The notes beneath the pieces were generated by a model. The model had not been told where the DNA came from. It was given only the letters and a program-made list of their open reading frames with translations, and did not search any database. DNA of 64,000 bases, from the NCBI GenBank assembly GCA_025024175.1, contig QCXZ01000003.1, positions 34,682,257 through 34,746,256 of the forward strand, given 5' to 3'. Positions within the stretch are counted from its first letter, which is position 1; every line of letters begins with the position of its first letter. This stretch comes from Rhyzopertha dominica (lineage: Eukaryota > Arthropoda > Insecta > Coleoptera > Bostrichidae). Made by a program: the position numbers and the translations under genes. Below are positions 22,736 through 36,014 of this stretch, one piece after another.

Positions 22736-25700
22736 ATGACATATACTGTAGGGCGGAGCAATCACCGCTCTCCTTAGCTTAACATCCCGTCACCAGTTCT
22801 TGATTAATAATAATTCTACCGTATCTAAACTTATCACGGTAATAAGCCCTTTTTCCGGAAATATGTTTTCACAACTCTTAATTCAGTTCTGTTCATTTTG
22901 ATAAAACTGCGAACTCCTCTTTGGAGAAAAATACATTTTTCAACATGCACGAAAAAATTGGCATTTATTAATTTCAAACGACAAGTTTTAGAATGCCATT
23001 AGAATTTTAAAGTCATTATCGTCATTATTTATTTCAGGAACAGTCATTAAATACTCGTGTCCTCATAATGATTACTATGTAATATGGCAGAAATACAGTA
23101 TAAATAACAACACAGTTTATGATTTAGACTGTAAAGCTTGGTGTGTTTCAATGTTTTTTTTAGATACTTGATATTTATTAAAATGTAAACGTTATTAATT
23201 TTGTTGATTACACTAAATGCTGCTAAATATTTGAACACCCTTTAGATGGACAAAACGCATTGGCGAATCACCAAAAATTGCTGAACGATATATATTTAAC
23301 AGATTGTAAATTGTTAAGTGGGGTAGATACATAATATTTATAATCTTAAAAGTAAAGTGTTTTCTGAACGTCTTAGCTTATGAAAGACCATCTAAAGTGA
23401 ACAATTGTTGAAACAGTGACTTTATGTTATTTATTCAAGTGTCAGTTTCATTGACCATTCCATTGATCATTCCGAAAGGGCGCATAAACATTGTATTGTT
23501 ATAACAATTATTTTATACAGTAAACTGTTTAGATAACATAAGTTAATGAACCAATTCCATTCTATTAATAACTGCCAGTTCAAAATATAGTTTTTTAAAT
23601 ACGGAGCAGGTAGTTAACAAAAAGAAACAATATGCAGTTATCTGTACGACTGTTGGTAGGTCCATTTTTGTTTCTTACTTATACTACTACGCGCAAAATC
23701 GAAGAAGGAATTGTGTTCCCGGATTCGTTAGCATGAGAACGAAGGAATCATGTGAGCACGGTGTTCGCGCTTCAGGTGCGCGTGTTGGAGGTGGTACGAG
23801 CACAACCCGAGCAATGCAGACAGATAAGGATCTAGAGTACACATACATACGTCATATTACCCTCGCTACCATGTATAGAAAGCCGAGAACGGGTTGTGCA
23901 CAATGATCGCAAAAATCTTAAATAATAATCCGGCTCTATAACATTAATCTGGACGTGCATCTACATATTACGTCGTGTCTCCGGCCTAATTAATGTCCGC
24001 GCGCGTGATTTATGCCATTCTGTCTTAGGAAACGCGAAAGAAACGCCGCCGCTACTTCGCGCCCAGATAATTTACCCTTCTAAGGCGAGGATAAGTGAAA
24101 ACGTTCAAGCAAATTCGTGATTGAGAATAATTAACGGCGGTTACGTATAGGGTCGCTCTCGCCTAAGGAGCTCTCGCGGAGCTTTCAAGTTCTCGATAAT
24201 TGTACTTGTGGATGAGATTGCTAATTAGATTTTTGTAATTATATTTTTTAAGCAGACATGATTGAACTTAACTATGACAACCCTGGTTTGTTAACATAAA
24301 GAAGGAAAAGTTCCATATCACTTAAGTGCATTTTGTTATTCATTATTCTTTTTAGAAATAGTACTGCAACATATAGGTAAATTAAAATTGTAAATGGCTT
24401 TTCAAAGTTTTGACGCTGTTTTCTGTTTTGTAAGCTGTGGTGGAAATGGTGGGAACATTCCAAGGCTTGAAAAAAAATCATTGACAAGTTAATTTTTAAC
24501 TTAAAGTTAAAAATTTTTTCTTTTGCAAATTCCGGCAAGTTGATGCCTTCTTATAGTTAAATCTGGCAGTAATACGAGTAGATAATAACACTACTAAAGT
24601 CTGATATACTAGCTGTTGAAGCAAGTGCAGCCTGAAATGATTTTATGAAGAAAAGTTCATATACAGTTATGACCTGAATGTCATTGCGTTTTAAATACTT
24701 GATCGTTAAGGTTTTCTTTTACTCTTTATCCTTAAGCTTCCTTTTATTAAATTAAAAGCAAACAAAATTGCTGTGATTCAAACAACTTGAGGAAGGTTTA
24801 TACTACCATGTACTAACATATCACTAGCTACCTAAATAATCTAATGAAAAAATATGTGCTGCACATTCAATCTTTGAAATTTTCATTTAATACGTAACAA
24901 AAATGAAAACTTGGAACCATAGCATTTTTATTATATTATTTAAAATGTCGCGTTAGTAAATAATAACGGACGTTCACAAAAAAACGAGTCAAGCCTCTGA
25001 TACTTCACACATGGTCAGGATGGTTGTGCAACAAGCTGTCACTTGTGTCGACTGTCAAACGAGCAAGGTTATGTTATGCATGTTTGCCTACCTAATAACA
25101 CACTGATGCTATAGATTTGTAAACATTTTCTTAGAATCTACGGTACCTATTAGTAATAGCATGAATTCTACAAACGAGCACTATGTCAATGGGCCAAACG
25201 TCAAACATGCATCAAATTATACGAACTAATACACAGTAGGTGCTACGTTCGCATTAGAAAGAGAAAACCATGGCTTGGTTGACCCGTTTTTTATGAACAC
25301 CCATTACCTTGTAATTTCAAACTTAATTTTCGTAACAACATTATGAAACAATGATTTTATTTTTATTTCATACTACAATTTAATTAAAATTAAATGAATT
25401 ATGTTGTGCAACCTTCCACTCGATGTCTCAGTTAACTTCTAACGTTCAAAAAATTCTTAGTAGTAGAAACAGTAACAGTATCAGATTTCTTTACAATGCG
25501 ATACCGAAGTTTACTTGCAGTTTTGATTGACCCAAAATAAACTAGTGAATTTATATCTGGCGAAAATATATGATCAAATAAATGAAACATCATGTGCCAG
25601 ACATCTAACAACTCAGTAAAAAATTATCAAAATTCCATCAAGTATATTTAAAAGAAAATGAAAATTATTCCGTCAGACCAAATACACACATGTGTGTTGT

Positions 25701-26990
25701 TCTCCTGCTTCTATTAAACTAGTTGAGCTTTCTTATGACTGACACCGGTTAAGACGGGCAGATTTTCTTTTAAGATTATTGTTCCTGCCGTTTTAGCACG
25801 TTAATTTTTTGTTTACTGATTAACCCCGCGAGCATTCAAGGGCCTCAATCACTTAAAAACGTATAAATAGGATTTTAAAAAACAGCCCAGAACAAGGGAA
25901 CGTTCCGCGTACAAAATCCTTGCATCAAGGGAATTTTCATTCACAATGCCATTTAAAAATATATTTGTATCCTTCCGTCGCGTGCAAAAGCGTCCATGAT
26001 AATAAGCACGTGCTTAAAATGGCAACAAAAATTATGAACGTTAATTAAATAATATTAGATGGTCACTCGCTAACTATCTTGAAGCGCTGATTAGCAATTT
26101 CACAACTAGTTTTTGTGGCAGAACATGACAGAAGTAGTTTTGATAAAACAAAACTTTCCATAGGCTACTACAATTTTAATAGAAATCCATAACTTTGAGA
26201 CCCTGTTGGCCTGTTGCACAAAGCGTGGATAACCAGCTGTAGCTACAGACAGTACCAATGAGAAGCGCTTAAAAAAAGTGTTTCCATGACAACTGCATGC
26301 TTGTTAACCAGTGGGGGTCTGGTTAACCATGATTTGTTCAAGTGGGCTTTAATCTTGCTGATGTGACATAAAGTGACAAATTTCAGCTTACTATATAAAT
26401 GGCGCGCATATTTTTTCATGTGAATATTAAAGTAATTACCGGTACCTACGTACGCCACTGGTAGTACTATTGTAATTAATAAGTAGCCAAAATGTGCCTG
26501 CATCAAGATGTGTAAATCAAGTAATTTTAGAACGAACTGATTACTATAAATCCCGGAGTTATTAAAAGAACATGTTTACCAGTCTGTAAATTTAAAGCAT
26601 TGGGGTGTTAAAGAAATTGCTTTATAAAATGACCTTTTCTTCATAAAAAACCTGAGGAAACACTTCCTTCTATATTCCAATTTACTTAAGAAACATGGGT
26701 AATTGAGCTAAGAATACTTGACCCAGTTATATATGTTGCATTTACCCATGTTACTAATTTGTTTAAACCTATTCCTTGTTTAAATTACATGTGTTCAGCG
26801 CCGAAACTGGCATCTAACAACATAAGAGGAAGGCAAGCATAATGTTTCTTTTTTTATTATTGTAACCTGCAAAAAGGTGAATAGGTACGAAGTGTATATT
26901 AGGAAAGCCACCTGAAGGTATATCAAATGCTGACTATGGATAACACGCGAGACTTGTAGTATTGAGTCAACAGTAACAGCAGGCGTCCCA
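22736..26990. other. No gene seen; one regulatory-looking island
   Basis: Mostly AT-rich and featureless. Positions 23690-24235 are markedly GC-richer, with several TAATTA-type cores and GATAA strings and no coding frame of note. This may be conserved non-coding or regulatory DNA, but only inter-species alignment could tell. Confidence 0.35.
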
Positions 26991-27480
26991 ATGCATATAG
27001 TGTTTCATTTCGCCAATCCTCTGATCGACTGTATAATGTTTTCGGCGCTATTACTCAGCGTAGCACTGCAGGAGAAGCACATGAATAAAACAGTGTATCA
27101 AGCATCGGCACGGAGGTGTTTTGGACCCCACACCCCCATTCGGCATTCCGGTGGAGAGCAGCAGCACACGACGGCAGCGCCCCCTGTTCGATACCCCTTA
27201 CGGCGCGCGACACTCGGAATGTAAAAAGGACTAAAAACGGAGACAGTGCGCGAGTTCTATAATAGAAGAATGGGTGAAAACAAAATGACGCCCCCTCCCC
27301 CGCTCTCCAAGTGTGAGATGTATGCATTAGACTTTCAAAGTGTCCCGGCCGTTTCCCTGGTAACGCAGCCTCGGCCTGATATGACGCCCGGGCAATTTAA
27401 TAAGATTCCGCGTCCCGCCCGCTCCGCAGCCCGCTTCGCCGTGGTTATTATCTTGACAGGCGTCCCGTAACTAGTCTACT
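26991..27480. other. GC-rich island, no convincing gene
   Basis: The GC-richest block of its surroundings. It has overlapping short open frames on both strands (27055-27327 on minus; 26991-27224 and 27246-27470 on plus), which is what high GC alone produces. Homopolymer stretches such as CCCCCTCCCCC look non-coding. A promoter or first-exon region is possible but I see no splice-supported exon. Confidence 0.35.
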
Positions 27481-30400
27481 TCTTCTTACCTGAGTCAACT
27501 TACATACTTCCACACGTTCACTACGTTTCTTTTACGCTTTACAAACTGCCTCAGCATCATTCACTTCTGTATGTGGTCGTTACTCGTCAGCTGCCTGTTG
27601 AACAGGAGGAATCTACATTCATTTTCAAACAATGCAAAATACGTTATTTAATGCAAAATTAACTTCAAACTGTTTTTCTCAAAAGCCATGACTAGTGGAT
27701 TATACAGAGTGTCTATAAGGTAATGCATAAAATTCAAAATAAGGGTTAATTGCAAAAATTTCAAAAAAAAACTGAAACGTAACTCCAGATTTTAAATGAG
27801 AAAGACAATCACAACTTGTAGAATGATCATTCAACGTGTGATAAATATCACATTTTCAAATAAAACAAAATACGTCTTAAAGTGTCTTTAGTCACCACAT
27901 AATGCTTGTTTGAGAATTGTTACTGTCAATATTATATTTTTAAAAAATCGGCTTTTGCTAACTTTAGCATTACTTTAGACTTGTTGAACATCAACAATTA
28001 ATAAAAATAGCAAATACGCGATTGGTATCAATAGATAAGACATAGACAAGTTATCAACTGTCCATTCCAGCAACTGCAGATTCTGAATTGTTTCAGTTTC
28101 ATGATAACTTTTTGTCTCTTGATACTAGTGTATGTTTTTATTATTTTTGAAACGTTTTTGTTAATTCAAGATATTCAGTGCAGTCGAAGAAACATAAAGT
28201 AAGGTAAGGTTTGATCCACGTTAATCCTCGAACATTTTTTGAAGTGCCATTGGATCGATTTGGTGTGTAAAATTTAAAATTGACTGATCGCCCCTTGAAC
28301 ATTTACTTACCTACTTCTCTATGTGTATTTTTTTCATTTTTTGTGTAGAGGGGTATGGTAGATATCTTAAATTATTCAGCACCTCGAGATATGAAAGACA
28401 CCTTTACCAGTTATCAGAGCAACATTTCCTAAAAGAAACGACTAATGGATGTGGTCAAGCGTTAAATTAGGAGATGGTACTCCTAACAAGCAGTGCCAAT
28501 TTTTAGATCTTCTGATCTTAGTAATCCGAGGTGTCTATGATTCATAATTCAGAGCCTATGTATAATCAGAAAGATACGATTGCCAGAAAAAGTATAACTT
28601 CACAGATTACAATTTTCCCCTCACTCCAATATAACAAAATAAAAAAAGAAAGAAATAGTTTAAAAGGGCCCTAAAGGTTCATGTCAAAATGTCATATACA
28701 TAAATAATCCGGCTTTAGCATAAAATATAAGTAATTAAATTATCCATGAGTATTTCAAAACATACTTAATAGACAGTGGGAATGTAGCTAGTCGGAACTT
28801 AAAGCCACCAAGACCAGCGTCTTGAAAAAGGTATATCCTACAATAATACTAATTGTTAAATTGGGGGATATAAGCTTATGTCACTTGAGACTACACTACT
28901 TAGAGCAGTATCAAGGTTATGATGATACTCAAAGGAAAATTCTAAATGTCTGGGTCACTTGATGGAATTATTGGCACAAATATGGTGACCAAAAATGATC
29001 TATCTATCTCAAGCAAAGATATTGCATGCTGCTTTTGAATTAGTTGGGTTGTAAAATCTGACAGCTTTTCACTCTTTGAATAGCTCTTTAATCTATCTGT
29101 CGTAGTGGTAGCCCAACGTTTTGCCCATAATACCAAGACGATCTAGAAAGTTAAAAAAAAATCAAACATTTCGTATTTCATTTGGCCGAAAGCATCCAAA
29201 CGCAGTAATGGCTAATGACTTCTACAATACACCTCAATCCAATTCGTTGGGCTAAAATCAGTGCTGGTCTCGCAAAATTTCTATTACTAGGCTAAATTAT
29301 TTTGTTAAAAAGTAGCGTAATTTTGTACCGAAGAATGTATGTAGATTTTTACATGAGCCTTATTACCCGAAGATACTCCATTTAAAATTTATTGGCTATC
29401 CTTATGAAAAATGCTTGAACAATATCTGGCTTCTGTTAAATTACTTCCTACAAGTATACCTAGTTATCATAATAGATAGAGTATATTAATTAATATATTC
29501 AATGGGCATCTTAATAATGTGAAGTAGATTTAAAAAAAAATCTTCGTCTTGTTATTTTTATAAATAAATGTTATTTAAACATGGATAGCTTTGCAATGTA
29601 GGTAATTTATTTTCAATAATGTTTACATACTTTTCTCTTCAAATTTAAAAGCAGTCAACAAACATTGTTATTCCTGGTTTGTAATGTTTTACTGAAATTG
29701 CAAGGAAGCTTTCTGTGAAGGTGTGCGCAGCGGTGGAATCTTTTTTAATTGCATCCTAAGCATCGGTTATGGGATGAAATATGACTTGTCAAAAAATATA
29801 CATTAAAGCGATACATTATCTTTGGGGTATGCAAAGCAGAAAATCGATCGCCCCGAGTGAAAAATTAAATTTGAACCGTAATCGAAGCGCATGCGCGATG
29901 TGCATTTACAGTAAATCTTCGATTAGCTTGATTAGGGTAATCAGCGCCGCCCGCAGCCTGCCCGATGATGCATTCCCGATGTAATTGTAGATTCCTTCAC
30001 GCGCTGCATCCTCTCTCATGTCTTCCCTTCGGGTTACACTCCCACTCGGGACAATGCCGAGACCCTCAATTGTTTCAAAACGTACCATTAACAGTTCCAT
30101 TTGCAGATTGCGCCATTATGCGTTACGCAACTAGGAAAAAATCATCGGCTCTGTGATTAGCAGTGGTCAGCCAGCGGATAAAATGGACCATAACGATCAT
30201 CTTAGAGAACATTTTGATCACTGTACTCTGCCACGCTGAACTCCGTTTAGCAAGTTAATTAACTCCAAACGTTATTGCTAACCATTCCATCCTCAGTATT
30301 TTATTCCTGAATAGTTCGATTAATTTAGGTATACAAAATACAGTCCCTCAAAGCACTTAGAAAAAGGGTATTCCAAAAATGTAGGGCTTTTTAACTGTAA

Positions 30401-30723
30401 CAAGGGCATTTTATTCCATGTATTAAATAAGAGTAATAGCAGTGTAAAACGAGTTTTTGAGAGCAACAATATAAAAATGTAAAGAATTACTCCAGAGTAA
30501 GTACGGAGCAAGTCCAATCATATTCAATCAAGACGGACGAGGTTGTTTATAAAGTGCCACATAATTTCACTGCCCCTCACTACTGATACGAAACGATGGA
30601 ACAAGCTAACAACCTAGAACCTATGCTAGGATTTCACAAATGCATGTAGTTAAATCAGGCAAGTGCATACAAATTGTAAAGTGTTCGGTTTCGAAAATTG
30701 GGGATTAATAAGTTCGTCTATTT
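27481..30723. other. No gene seen
   Basis: AT-rich DNA. A lone ATACAGAGTGTCTATAAGG string at about 27700 resembles a Tc1/mariner-like end, but no partner was found. Positions 29840-30130 are GC-richer, with AATCGAAGCGCATGCGCGAT and GATTAG cores, and may be regulatory. Confidence 0.35.
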
Positions 30724-30990
30724 ACGCACTAGTATCGAAATACACTAAATACAAACACCACTAGAACAATACACCACTATTCCAACACTTCTAATTCAAG
30801 TAACCACCATTCAGAACATTACACTTAACTTACTAGCACCTAAAACACTCTAGAACACTTGGGTCGCTTTGTTCGCTTACTTCACCACTATTCAAATAGA
30901 CTTCTCGCCCGTGTATTCGCTGACTTTTATGCGGACTGACGAAATATCCCGGCCATCACCCTGTCTATCAGCAACAGCAGCAACTTGAAA
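30724..30990 (+). repeat. Dispersed repeat family R1, copy C
   Basis: GCACTAGTATCGAAATACAC at the start, then CACCACTAGAACAATACACC and CACTTGGGTCGCTTTGTTCG in the same order as in copy A. The CAGTCTGGTTGCC tail is absent. Confidence 0.55.
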
Positions 30991-31471
30991 CTATTATCTC
31001 GACCGGTGAACGCTTATTGTTATGTTCGGCTCCTTAAATTAAGCGACAAAGAGGCAAACAACTGCAATAGAAGATTTTATAATAAGAGCTAGTTATTTTA
31101 TTTATTTTTTCTAGTGCCATCTCTGAGGCGAGAACAAACTACAAAGTGGAAACTATTTTTTATGCGATCTTTTACGCAGTTTGATAAATAATATACTTAA
31201 CAAACAAATACGAGTAAGTAGATACTACCCTTGATGTGTCATACATTTTTTCAATGCTGATACTACGTCTCAAACAGTATTTGAAGTAATCTGTATTCAG
31301 TGTTTTTATTCCCAAATTTGAACAATTTCGTTGGATTGTGGTATACAGACTAAACTGTAAGAGATAGAGAAAATACAATTTTTTTCAAGTTTAGTTCAAT
31401 GGCACAAAGACGTGTTGCCTAACTTGATTCATTTTCGATACATAAGGCGTTTTTATGTTTTATGTTATTTA

Positions 31472-31750
31472 TGCTGCCTCTCAGAAAAGTGACGTATATT
31501 TGTCATCTAGCAATTTTTGATATATTTGGGAGTGTTTATTATCAACATATTATGTAGTGTTTTGTGGAATAATTAACTTTAAGGTTGCAGAAAGCTCACA
31601 TTTCGGAGCTGTGGTGTGACATTGATTTGCAACCTTCAACTACTATCGCCGTGCATATTGTAGCTTGACAACAGTTACAAAAAGGCGGCATAAAGAATTC
31701 AAAAATCAACGCCGCCTGCGTTGCATAAATCATTTATGGGAAACCCTGTA
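31472..31750. mobile_element. MITE family M1, copy 2 (left end missing)
   Basis: Starts inside the element at GCTGCCTCTCAG and runs to the AAACCCTGTA end at 31750. It matches copy 1 along its length, including GTGCATATTGTAGCTTG. The left terminal repeat is absent. Confidence 0.85.
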
Positions 31751-33697
31751 TATCTTTAATACGTGGTAGAGGAGTTAGTCAGCTTTGAGCTAAAATAAGT
31801 ATGACATGAATTAACCATTCGCAGTAGTTTTGTGTCACAGTTTTTTTCTTCGCTGGACATTTCCAGTGCACTCATCAAAAGCTCATTGGATGTAGGTCTC
31901 TGTAATTATCGACCGTAACAACCTACGTCGTAATTCGTAAAGCCACCGCTGTCTTATGTATGTAGGTATTTTCGTTTCATGTTCAAAAGTAAGTTAAAAA
32001 GAATAAAATATTTATACCACTATATTTAACACAATTCAAAATTTACAACATTGAAATATATAAAAAATACACAGAAAATTTATTTTTACACAACTGCACT
32101 TTAGAACGCGGTAAGTTAGAAGGTTCAGATAAAATGCCCGTGAGAACTAATTTTTATGTATCTATTCAATTCTCAGTTTTAAAACCTGATTGGTTAAAAC
32201 TAAGTTAATAATAAAGATTTGTCTTAAAATTACTTTGAAAACAGTATCGGCACTAAAAGAAAGACATTTTTCTATCCAAATTGAATAGGTGTAATAGAAG
32301 ACAGCCTTCACCACCTAAAAACTTGTCTGAAACCACTGCATGATAATTTATTCTTAGTGATGAGTAGGGCTGTAGCATTAAAAACCGTAGCCAGCGCTAG
32401 CTATGTGCATGGTTCGTACCGGGATTAAAACGTAGTAAATATGTTTTACTTACGTAAGAACTTTATCTTACAGCAAGGCAAAATTAAAGTTTTCGGACAT
32501 ATTGATTTATATATTACGTATCATTCTGTCATGGTTGTATTTATTGTTACACCTATCTAATATTTTTGCTAGTGGTCTGTTTTTGTACTGAATTTTTTGT
32601 GTTGCCAAACGTTATTATCTCACTATATCAAATCATTTAATATTGCTATGTTCAACCACATATATTTCACATTTACATATTAACCTAACTTGCTAAACAC
32701 AACCGAATTTTAGGTGGAAATATCGATGAATCCGATTTGTTTTGATTTGATTAATTTAAATAAAGGGATACCTGTTGAAGCTCAAAATTTCTACTCATCT
32801 TACACTTACATAGTTTCCTACTTTTCCTACACATTCTATAACATGTGAAAAACCTTTGGGTCACGAGGCGCCGCTGATTGTTACAGTTTTTCAAAAGCAT
32901 TGTACGAAACACCAGCGATCACACGAGATCGAAGGTCCATTATGCCGGGCTCCTTTATTGCGCTGGTGTAAAAAATTACCGACCTGTTAAATATGGGTGG
33001 CCATTTTGTATGAAGACGTTCGCTTTTTGAAAGCACATTAGTTACGTGATACGGTGTTAATAGCCCACTGATTATTTCTCAAAGTTCGAATGTTTTTGCT
33101 ACTGTGTGCTATTGAAGGTAGCAAAGTATTTAGAGGCAGCGGCTGCATTCAAAGTTCAAAGGCATTGTTAACTTCCATGATCGGTAACTTGATACAAAGA
33201 GATTGTTCATTTCGAGGGATATTGTATTCATCAAAGCTGGTAAATTATGTACAGGGCTTCTGGGACAAATTGTTTAGACATTAACATGTTTTATGTACGG
33301 ACGTAGCTTCATCCATTTGTATTATTCAGTTGTTTTCGAAACTCTTTGAAGTAGTCAATTATTTCAATTAAGGATTGAGAAACCCATCGGAGTCGTTCTC
33401 ACATTAAAATTATATTGCATTAATCGGCACTAATGGTTTCAGATGTAGACTAAAATTCGAATGAAGTAGTAATTTTTCACATGATGTATGTCAGATGCAC
33501 AAACGCAAAGACACGATCCACATGCGTTATGTTTAATACTATCAACTCGTATTACCTATAGAAATCCGGTATCACTATTATAATATTTCTTGTAATATGT
33601 TAACATTACCTACGTCAGTTCTACGAAAGGATCTATTTTCGTTCAATAATCGTTCAATGTGTCTGCAGCTAACTCGACTTTATTCAACGGTATTATC

Positions 33698-33905
33698 ACA
33701 AGATCTTGATAAATAGTCTACTATATACATTGTCATCAATTTGACTCGACCAAACTGGCATTAAAAATTTGACAAGTGCCCGAGTGCTGTAGCACAAGGG
33801 GTTTTGTCTAAAATTAATAATGCCAATTTGGTCTAGTCATATTTTGGAACACTACACTGACAATGTAAATGATCTCTAATTTATCAAGATTGAGTTGTAT
33901 TTGTT
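33698..33905. repeat. Imperfect inverted repeat (MITE- or foldback-like)
   Basis: The arms share, in inverted order, CTTGATAAAT, ACATTGTCA, a GACTcGACCAAAcTGGCATT-like block, and then a short centre. The two halves span about 33704-33775 and 33805-33893. No coding capacity and no clear target duplication. Confidence 0.55.
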
Positions 33906-34461
33906 AAGATTATTTCCTGAATCAAATTTTTTCTGAGACGTTACCGAATCGACTGGATCATTTTGTCTCTTACATTTTTATTTATTTGACATAATAAAAG
34001 GGACATGATAGTGTACTTGGTTTGAGGTAGGTCTGATTTGCTATTTTCAATCGTCTGCGTTTTCTATATACTATGTATTCGATTATTTCTCTGACATGCA
34101 GGTTTGTCGGTTTGACTTATCTCTTACTAAGCATAACTTGTTAAAAACAAGCTTACTATATGCATTTAATCAATTAATTAAGTAAGTAATTATTCCATAT
34201 TACGCACTGTTAAATAAACTGTACTATACGTGAAGTTAGATGGTTTGTTGTCAACCACTTATATGATCTTTCCCTAAGAATCAAAATGGCAGTTGCAATT
34301 CTTTAAACGCCGCCATAATAGCATTATGTAAGCACGGAATGTAATTTTTTCCTAATTTGTATACAAATAAACATAGGAAGCACATTTCATCTTGCGAAGC
34401 AGTTAGGGAAAAGTTATTGTGGTCAAAGTAGGTAGCACGTACAAATTTGAGATGTTTGAAC

Positions 34462-34474
34462 ATAAAACTCAAAT
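34462..34474. repeat. 13-bp direct repeat flanking the satellite block (left)
   Basis: ATAAAACTCAAAT, identical to 36002-36014. It looks like a target-site duplication of the whole block. Confidence 0.7.
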
Positions 34475-36001
34475 AAAAGTAAGAATTTAGGATGGCAATG
34501 CCATCTGTCAGCATTACACTGACATGATGACAAAGCCACCTAGTTGCCTTAACGGGAACTACTTCCTAAAGGAAGTGACCTGTAGCCTGACAAATTGGCA
34601 TGCAACTGCATACTTCAATTTGACAGCAGGCCCCCACGGCACGTTTTGCTAACGGGCAAGAACCAACATACATTAAAATGCATGTCTATGCTGTGCTGTC
34701 TACACCTCAGCCAACTGCAGATAGTACTATTTCGCCGTCATTACAGCTCATCAGTGCAGTTTAGGTCTAGTGTAGACAACACGGCATAGAACTGGTTTTG
34801 CTTATATACCAAAGCAATGGTATGATGAAAGTAAGCATTTAGGATGGCACTGCCATCTGTCAGCATTACACTGACATGATGACAAAGCCACCTAGCTGCC
34901 TTAACGGGAACTACTTCCTAAAGGATGTGACCTGTAGCCTGACAAATTGGCATGCAACTGCATACTTCAATTTGACAGCAGGCCCCCACGGCACTTTTTG
35001 CTAACGGGCAAGAACCAACATACATTAAAATACATGTATATGCTATGCTGTCTACACCTCAACCAACTTCAGATAGTGCTATTTCGCTGTCATTACTAGA
35101 CCTAAACTGCACTGATGAGCTGTAATGACAGCGAAATAGTACTATCTGCAGTTGGTTGAGGTGTAGACAGCACAGCATATACATGCATTTTAATGTATGT
35201 TGGTTCTTGCCCGTTAGCAAAAAGTGCCGTGGGGGCCTGCTGTCAAATTGAAGTATGCAGTTGTAGTGTAGACAGCACAGCATATATATGCATTTTAATG
35301 TATGTTGGTTCTTGCCCGTTAGCAAAAAGTGCCGTGGGGGCCTGCTGTCAAGTTGAAGTACGCAGTTGCATGCCAATTTGTCAGGCTACAGGTCACTTCC
35401 TTTAGGAAGTAGTTCCCGTTAAGGCAGCTAGGTGGCTTTGTCATCATGTCAGTGTAATGCTGACAGATGGCATTGCCATCCTAAATTCTTACTTTCATCA
35501 TACCATTGCTTTGGTATATAAGCAAAACCAGTTCTATGCCGTGTTGTCTACACTAGACCTAAACTGCACTGATGAGTTGTAATTATAGCGAAATAGATTT
35601 ATCTGCAGTTGGTTGAGGTATAGACAGCACAGCATAGACATGGATTTTAATGTATGTCGGTTCTTGCCGGCTAGCAAAAAATGCCGTGGGGGCCTGCTGT
35701 CAAATTGAAGTATGCAGTTGCATGCCAAATTGTTAAGCTACAGATCACTTCCTTTAGGAAGTAGTACCCGTTAAGGCAGCTAGGTGGCTTTGTCATCATA
35801 TCAGTGTAATGCTGACAGATGGCATTGCCATCCTAAATCCTTACTTTCATCATACCATTGCTTTGGTATATAAGCAAAACTAGTTCTATGCCGTGTTGTC
35901 TACACTAGACCTAAACTGCACTGATGAGCTGTAATGACAGCGAAATAGTACTATCTGCAGTTGGTTGAGGTGTAGACAGTACAGCATAGACATGCATTTT
36001 A
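34475..36001. repeat. Head-to-head block of about 350-bp satellite-like units
   Basis: Two units in one orientation (about 34475-34827 and 34828-35096) face two and a half units in the opposite orientation (35122-36001). The centre is a perfect stem (CTGTCATTAC / GTAATGACAG and beyond) around a 25-base loop at 35097-35121. Each unit carries GGATGGCAATGCCATC, TTGACAGCAGGCCCCCACGG and GGTATGATGAAAGTAAG-like blocks in fixed order. In the right arm about 105 bp (35161-35265) are duplicated in tandem (35267-35371). ATAAAACTCAAAT occurs on both outer flanks (34462-34474 and 36002-36014). The short open frames in it are repeats of one non-coding strand. Confidence 0.9.
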
Positions 36002-36014
36002 ATAAAACTCAAAT
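36002..36014. repeat. 13-bp direct repeat flanking the satellite block (right)
   Basis: ATAAAACTCAAAT, the partner of 34462-34474. Confidence 0.7.

Larger units (their letters stand above)
31751..34474. other. No gene seen; contains one imperfect palindrome
   Basis: No exon recognised. A GC-richer patch lies at 32865-32970. The separate palindrome at 33698-33905 is listed on its own. Confidence 0.4.

Noticed and set aside
27055..27327. 90-codon minus frame and overlapping plus frames in the GC-rich block
   Set aside because: High GC lowers stop frequency on both strands; no domain, splice or start evidence.
35059..35376. 105-codon frame with repeated peptide segments; similar frames at 34595-34789 and 35534-35728
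   Set aside because: The repetition comes from the satellite units. It is not a protein repeat under selection.
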